A program made the position numbers and the translations under genes. Shown in pieces: positions 5,035 through 7,716 of a stretch of DNA of 7,716 nt (position 1 is its first letter; the number at the start of each line of letters is the position of its first letter). Below the pieces are notes generated by a model. That model did no database searches. It saw only the letters and a list, made by a program, of their open reading frames with translations, and was not told the origin of the DNA. The DNA is from an uncultured bacterium (lineage in GTDB: Bacteria > Bacillota_A > Clostridia > Oscillospirales > Oscillospiraceae): contig CAJMMY010000043.1 of NCBI GenBank assembly GCA_905214605.1, positions 1 to 7,716 on the forward strand, given 5' to 3'.

Positions 5035-6522
5035 ATGCTGTTTAATTCGGTTGACTTTTTGGTGTTTTTTCCCATTGTAACAATGGTGTATTTCCTGCTG
5101 CCCCATAAGGTGCGGTGGGTATGGCTGTTGGTGACCAGTTACTATTTCTATATGTGCTGGAATGCCAAGTATGCCCTGCTGATGGCCACGTCTACGGCTA
5201 TTACATGGCTCAGCGGATTGCTGATTGCCAAAGCCGGAGAAATTCAGGACGAAACCAAGCAAGCCCGCAGGAAAAAGCTGTGGGTGGCGCTGAGTTTCTT
5301 GCTGAATCTGGCCATTCTGTTCTTCTTCAAGTATTTCAATTTCTTCCTGAACAACCTGAACGCTTTGGCGGGATTGATTGGCGTGGAAGTGCAGGTTCCG
5401 GCGTTTGACGTGATTCTGCCGGTGGGCATTTCCTTTTACACCTTTCAGGCGCTGTCCTACACCATGGACGTGTACCGGGGAGAAATTCCGCCGGAGAGAA
5501 ATATTTTCCGGTATGCGCTGTTTGTATCCTTTTTCCCCCAGCTGGTGGCAGGCCCCATTGAGCGGAGTAAAAATCTGTTGGGGCAGCTGTACGAGTATCA
5601 CACCTTTGACCCGCAGCGGGTGCGGGACGGCTTGATGCTCATGCTGTGGGGCATGTTCGAAAAGGTCGTCATTGCCGACCGGGTGTCCATGCTGGTCACA
5701 TACGTTTATGACAATTATACCACCCTGCCCGGCGGTGCGGTGATTCTGGCAACGGTGCTGTTTGCCGTGCAGATTTACTGCGATTTCGGCGGTTATTCCG
5801 ATATTGCCATTGGTACGGCGCAGGTACTTGGATTCCGGCTGATGGAAAACTTCCACCGGCCCTATCTGTCCCGGTCTGCCGGGGAATTCTGGCATCGTTG
5901 GCACATTTCCTTGTCCACGTGGTTCCGGGATTATCTGTATATCCCCTTGGGCGGCAACCGGAAAGGCACCGCCCGGAAATATCTGAACGTGATGATTACG
6001 TTCCTAACCAGCGGTCTGTGGCACGGCGCCAGCTGGAACTTTGTGGTCTGGGGCGGCTTGAACGGCGGCTATCAAGTGGCAGGCGCACTGCTGAAACCCT
6101 GGCGGGAGCGGGTGTGCGACAGACTGCACATCAACCGGGAAACCTTTGCGTGGCGGTGTGTACAGACGGTGTTTACATTCTGCCTGATTGATTTTGCGTG
6201 GCTGTTCTTCCGGGCAAGCTCTTTTTCTGCGGCCTTGGGTATGATTGCCCATACGTTTACCCACATGACGGCATTCGGCACGGATATGCTGTTTACCTGG
6301 GGTCTGGAAAAACCGGATTTTCTGGTGGCTCTGGCGGCCATTGCCGTGCTGATTCTGGCGGACGTGCTCCGGGAGAAGTACGGCTCTCTCCGGGAAAAAA
6401 TCGGCCGGCAGCGCCTGCCGGTGCGGTGGCTGATTTACTTCGCCGGCGTATTTGCCATTGTGATTTTCGGCATTTACGGCCCCGGCTACGCAGAATCCCA
6501 GTTTATTTACTTCCAATTTTGA
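5035..6522 (+). CDS. MBOAT-family membrane-bound O-acyltransferase (AlgI/DltB-like)
   Basis: Integral membrane enzyme that moves an activated acyl group, usually acetyl, from the cytosol towards the outer face for transfer to an extracellular polymer. The 495-residue protein has the usual AlgI-type length and start (MLFNSVDFLVFF). It has many hydrophobic segments, among them about 7-23, 28-43 and 83-103, with more through to the C-terminus. Conserved blocks include LVAGPIERSKNL, YCDFGGYSDIAIG, FWHRWHISLSTWFRDYLYIP around His287 and His290, and LTSGLWHGASWNF, whose His330 matches the invariant MBOAT active-site histidine. It starts 9 bases after the RluA-family stop, with only a weak GAGAGAG in front, so translation may be coupled. 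An SGNH-like gene follows after 9 bases, the standard partner in PatA/PatB- and AlgI/AlgJ-like systems. The acceptor (polysaccharide, peptidoglycan or teichoic acid) is not evident; dlt or alginate genes are absent, so neither symbol is justified. Confidence 0.94.
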   Translation: MLFNSVDFLVFFPIVTMVYFLLPHKVRWVWLLVTSYYFYMCWNAKYALLMATSTAITWLSGLLIAKAGEIQDETKQARRKKLWVALSFLLNLAILFFFKYFNFFLNNLNALAGLIGVEVQVPAFDVILPVGISFYTFQALSYTMDVYRGEIPPERNIFRYALFVSFFPQLVAGPIERSKNLLGQLYEYHTFDPQRVRDGLMLMLWGMFEKVVIADRVSMLVTYVYDNYTTLPGGAVILATVLFAVQIYCDFGGYSDIAIGTAQVLGFRLMENFHRPYLSRSAGEFWHRWHISLSTWFRDYLYIPLGGNRKGTARKYLNVMITFLTSGLWHGASWNFVVWGGLNGGYQVAGALLKPWRERVCDRLHINRETFAWRCVQTVFTFCLIDFAWLFFRASSFSAALGMIAHTFTHMTAFGTDMLFTWGLEKPDFLVALAAIAVLILADVLREKYGSLREKIGRQRLPVRWLIYFAGVFAIVIFGIYGPGYAESQFIYFQF

Positions 6523-6526
6523 GGTG
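6521..6526 (+). promoter_or_regulatory. Ribosome binding site of the SGNH-like gene overlapping the MBOAT stop
   Basis: GAGGTG begins inside the TGA stop of the MBOAT gene and ends 5 bases before the ATG at 6532. This supports ATG 6532 over the in-frame Met at residue 6 and suggests coupled translation. Confidence 0.7.
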
Positions 6527-6531
6527 ACGGC

Positions 6532-7560
6532 ATGAAACGAGAAACAATGAAATTTTTAGGGAAAGCCGTCCTGTTTCTGGCAATTTTCGCAATGCTGCTG
6601 GCACCTTTACAGCAGCTGTTGGAGCGGAAATCTCTGTCCGGTCCTTGGGATATGTCCAACAAGGTGGGCGGCTTTTACAACGAGCCGGAAGACGAGTTCG
6701 ATTTGATGTTCTTCGGCTCCAGCCATGCCTATGCGGCATTCAGCCCCTTGCGGCTTTGGGAGGACACCGGGGTGAAAAGCTACGTCTTTGCCACCCAGCA
6801 GCAGCCCTTGTGGGCCACCTACACCTATCTGAAAGAGGCATTCAAAACCCAACGGCCCCAAGCTGTGGTGGTGGAGCTGAATATGACGGTGATTGGCGAC
6901 GAGCAGCCCAAAGACAGCGTGAATTACTCTGCGCTGGACTATTTGCCCATGAGCTGGAATAAGGTGCAGCTGGCATGGAACAGCGGGGAAACTCTGGAGA
7001 ATCGGACGGCGCTGCTGTTCAATATCTTCAAGTACCACAGCCGTTGGAGTGAGCTGAAACGGGAGGACTTCACCTATGACCCGGATACCCTCCGGGACCC
7101 CTATAAAGGCTATGTGCTGCTGACCAAGGCGCGGGCGGAGCAGGCGCGGCCGGATATCACCGGCGTGACGGACCGGACGGCCATTTCCGAAAAGAAAATG
7201 TACTGGCTGCAGCAAATTGTGGACCTGTGCAAGGAAGAACAGGTGGAGCTGCTGTTTCTGAAATCCGCCTCCAATCTCTCTGCTGAGGAGAAAGCCATGC
7301 TGAATACGGTGGAGGACTTTGCCGCGGAAAACGGAATCACGTTCCACGATTTCAACGAGGATTACGACGCCATCGGTCTCAACGGCAAGATGTTCTATGA
7401 CGAGCATCACTTGGACGGCACCGGCGCGGCGCTGTTTACGGATTACTTTGCCCGGTGGCTCATGGAGCAGGGTATTGACTTCAAAACCGACCCCGACAAT
7501 GCCGATTGGGCAGCGGCTGCGGCGCAATATGACGCAGAATTGGCGAAACAAAGCGCGTAA
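6532..7560 (+). CDS. Membrane-anchored SGNH-hydrolase-like protein, partner of the MBOAT (DltD/AlgJ/PatB-like)
   Basis: A 342-residue protein with one N-terminal hydrophobic segment (about 8-30, KFLGKAVLFLAIFAMLLAPL) after a positively charged start. This suggests a signal anchor with the rest outside the cell. The body has the SGNH pattern: FFGSSH at 60-65, with Ser64 in the nucleophile position, and FYDEHHLDGTG at 288-298, with Asp290 and His293 in the D-x-x-H block. Proteins of this fold next to an MBOAT take the acyl group from the membrane enzyme and place it on, or remove it from, the surface polymer; which one is not shown by the sequence. It is the last gene of the operon, 9 bases after the MBOAT stop, and is followed by a terminator. 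It is too divergent for me to name; DltD- or PatB-like is a guess based on context and motifs. Confidence 0.85.
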   Translation: MKRETMKFLGKAVLFLAIFAMLLAPLQQLLERKSLSGPWDMSNKVGGFYNEPEDEFDLMFFGSSHAYAAFSPLRLWEDTGVKSYVFATQQQPLWATYTYLKEAFKTQRPQAVVVELNMTVIGDEQPKDSVNYSALDYLPMSWNKVQLAWNSGETLENRTALLFNIFKYHSRWSELKREDFTYDPDTLRDPYKGYVLLTKARAEQARPDITGVTDRTAISEKKMYWLQQIVDLCKEEQVELLFLKSASNLSAEEKAMLNTVEDFAAENGITFHDFNEDYDAIGLNGKMFYDEHHLDGTGAALFTDYFARWLMEQGIDFKTDPDNADWAAAAAQYDAELAKQSA

Positions 7561-7606
7561 AGTGCAAAAAAACCGGGAGCATTCGCGGGGCGTTCATAAG
7601 ACAGTT

Positions 7607-7643
7607 AACGGAGCGTATCGGTGCGGATGCGCTCCGTTTCTTT
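7607..7643 (+). terminator. Intrinsic terminator of the RluA-MBOAT-SGNH operon
   Basis: AACGGAGCG (7607-7615) pairs with CGCTCCGTT (7630-7638) and the stem extends inward (TATC with GATG, one G-U pair) to 13 bp around a 6-base loop. It is followed by TCTTT, completing a TTTCTTTA tail. It lies 46 bases after the last stop codon. Confidence 0.85.
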
Positions 7644-7670
7644 ATGCTAATATGACATATGGCACAGTTG

Positions 7671-7716
7671 CCGGCAGCCCCCTTGGCTCTCCCTCTGGGA
7701 GAGCTGTCACCGAAGG
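7671..7716. repeat. Start of a palindromic intergenic repeat, cut by the window edge
   Basis: GCTCTCCC (7686-7693) and GGGAGAGC (7697-7704) form a perfect 8-bp hairpin with loop TCT, flanked by CCTTG on the left and CACCGAAGG on the right. The wording is that of a dispersed palindromic (MITE- or REP-like) repeat that I recall from Faecalibacterium, Oscillibacter and related gut clostridia. That recognition is from memory. The right part lies outside the window. Confidence 0.65.

Noticed and set aside
4423..5904. Minus-strand open frame of 493 codons opposite the pseudouridine synthase and MBOAT genes
   Set aside because: It spans two real genes in the other direction, and its Gln/His-rich composition is typical of the complement of membrane-protein codons.
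6607..7551. Minus-strand open frame of 314 codons opposite the SGNH-like gene
   Set aside because: It is antisense to a gene with a clear ribosome binding site and SGNH motifs. No domain is visible.
7561..7572. AGTGCAAAAAAA repeated exactly at 3766-3777
   Set aside because: Both copies follow coding regions, but the first is the T tract of the SnoaL terminator on the other strand, the flanks do not match, and a short A-rich 12-mer can recur by chance.

Overview
The window looks like chromosomal DNA from a moderately GC-rich clostridial Firmicute, most likely Oscillospiraceae/Ruminococcaceae and probably from the gut. The reasons are purine-rich Shine-Dalgarno sites, a ThiI of the short type without a rhodanese domain, a clostridial-type MBOAT/SGNH pair, and, at the right edge, the start of a palindromic intergenic repeat that I recognise from memory of Faecalibacterium-like genomes. 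The family assignment is an inference. No tRNA, rRNA, CRISPR array, prophage or transposase gene is visible.

Layout. Left block, minus strand: thiI (tRNA 4-thiouridine synthase) followed by cinA (CinA/PncC, NMN deamidase type). Their reading frames overlap, they appear to share one sigma-A-type promoter, and they end in a strong hairpin terminator at the left edge. A 211-bp divergent region then separates thiI from galE (UDP-glucose 4-epimerase, plus strand). This region holds two good promoters facing apart and an unusual density of inverted repeats. Next, on the minus strand and convergent with galE, is a small monocistronic SnoaL/NTF2-like gene with its own promoter and terminator. It keeps a Tyr-Asp-His set matching the catalytic residues of bile-acid 7alpha-dehydratase BaiE. 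Divergent from it is a three-gene plus-strand operon with 9-bp gaps: an RluA-type pseudouridine synthase, a membrane-bound O-acyltransferase (MBOAT, AlgI/DltB type) and a membrane-anchored SGNH-hydrolase-like protein. It closes with an intrinsic terminator at about 7607-7643.

How the genes work together. thiI and cinA are housekeeping genes for tRNA modification and pyridine-nucleotide salvage or repair. The MBOAT and SGNH proteins form the classic two-part machine that carries an acyl group (usually acetyl) across the membrane and places it on an extracellular polymer. GalE, which supplies UDP-galactose, could feed the same surface polysaccharide but lies in a different transcription unit. 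Most of the window is ordinary. The items most worth a second look are the BaiE-like triad of the SnoaL protein, the dyad-rich thiI/galE intergenic region, and the coupling of an RNA pseudouridine synthase to a surface-acylation pair. I did not find a clearly new multi-gene system.
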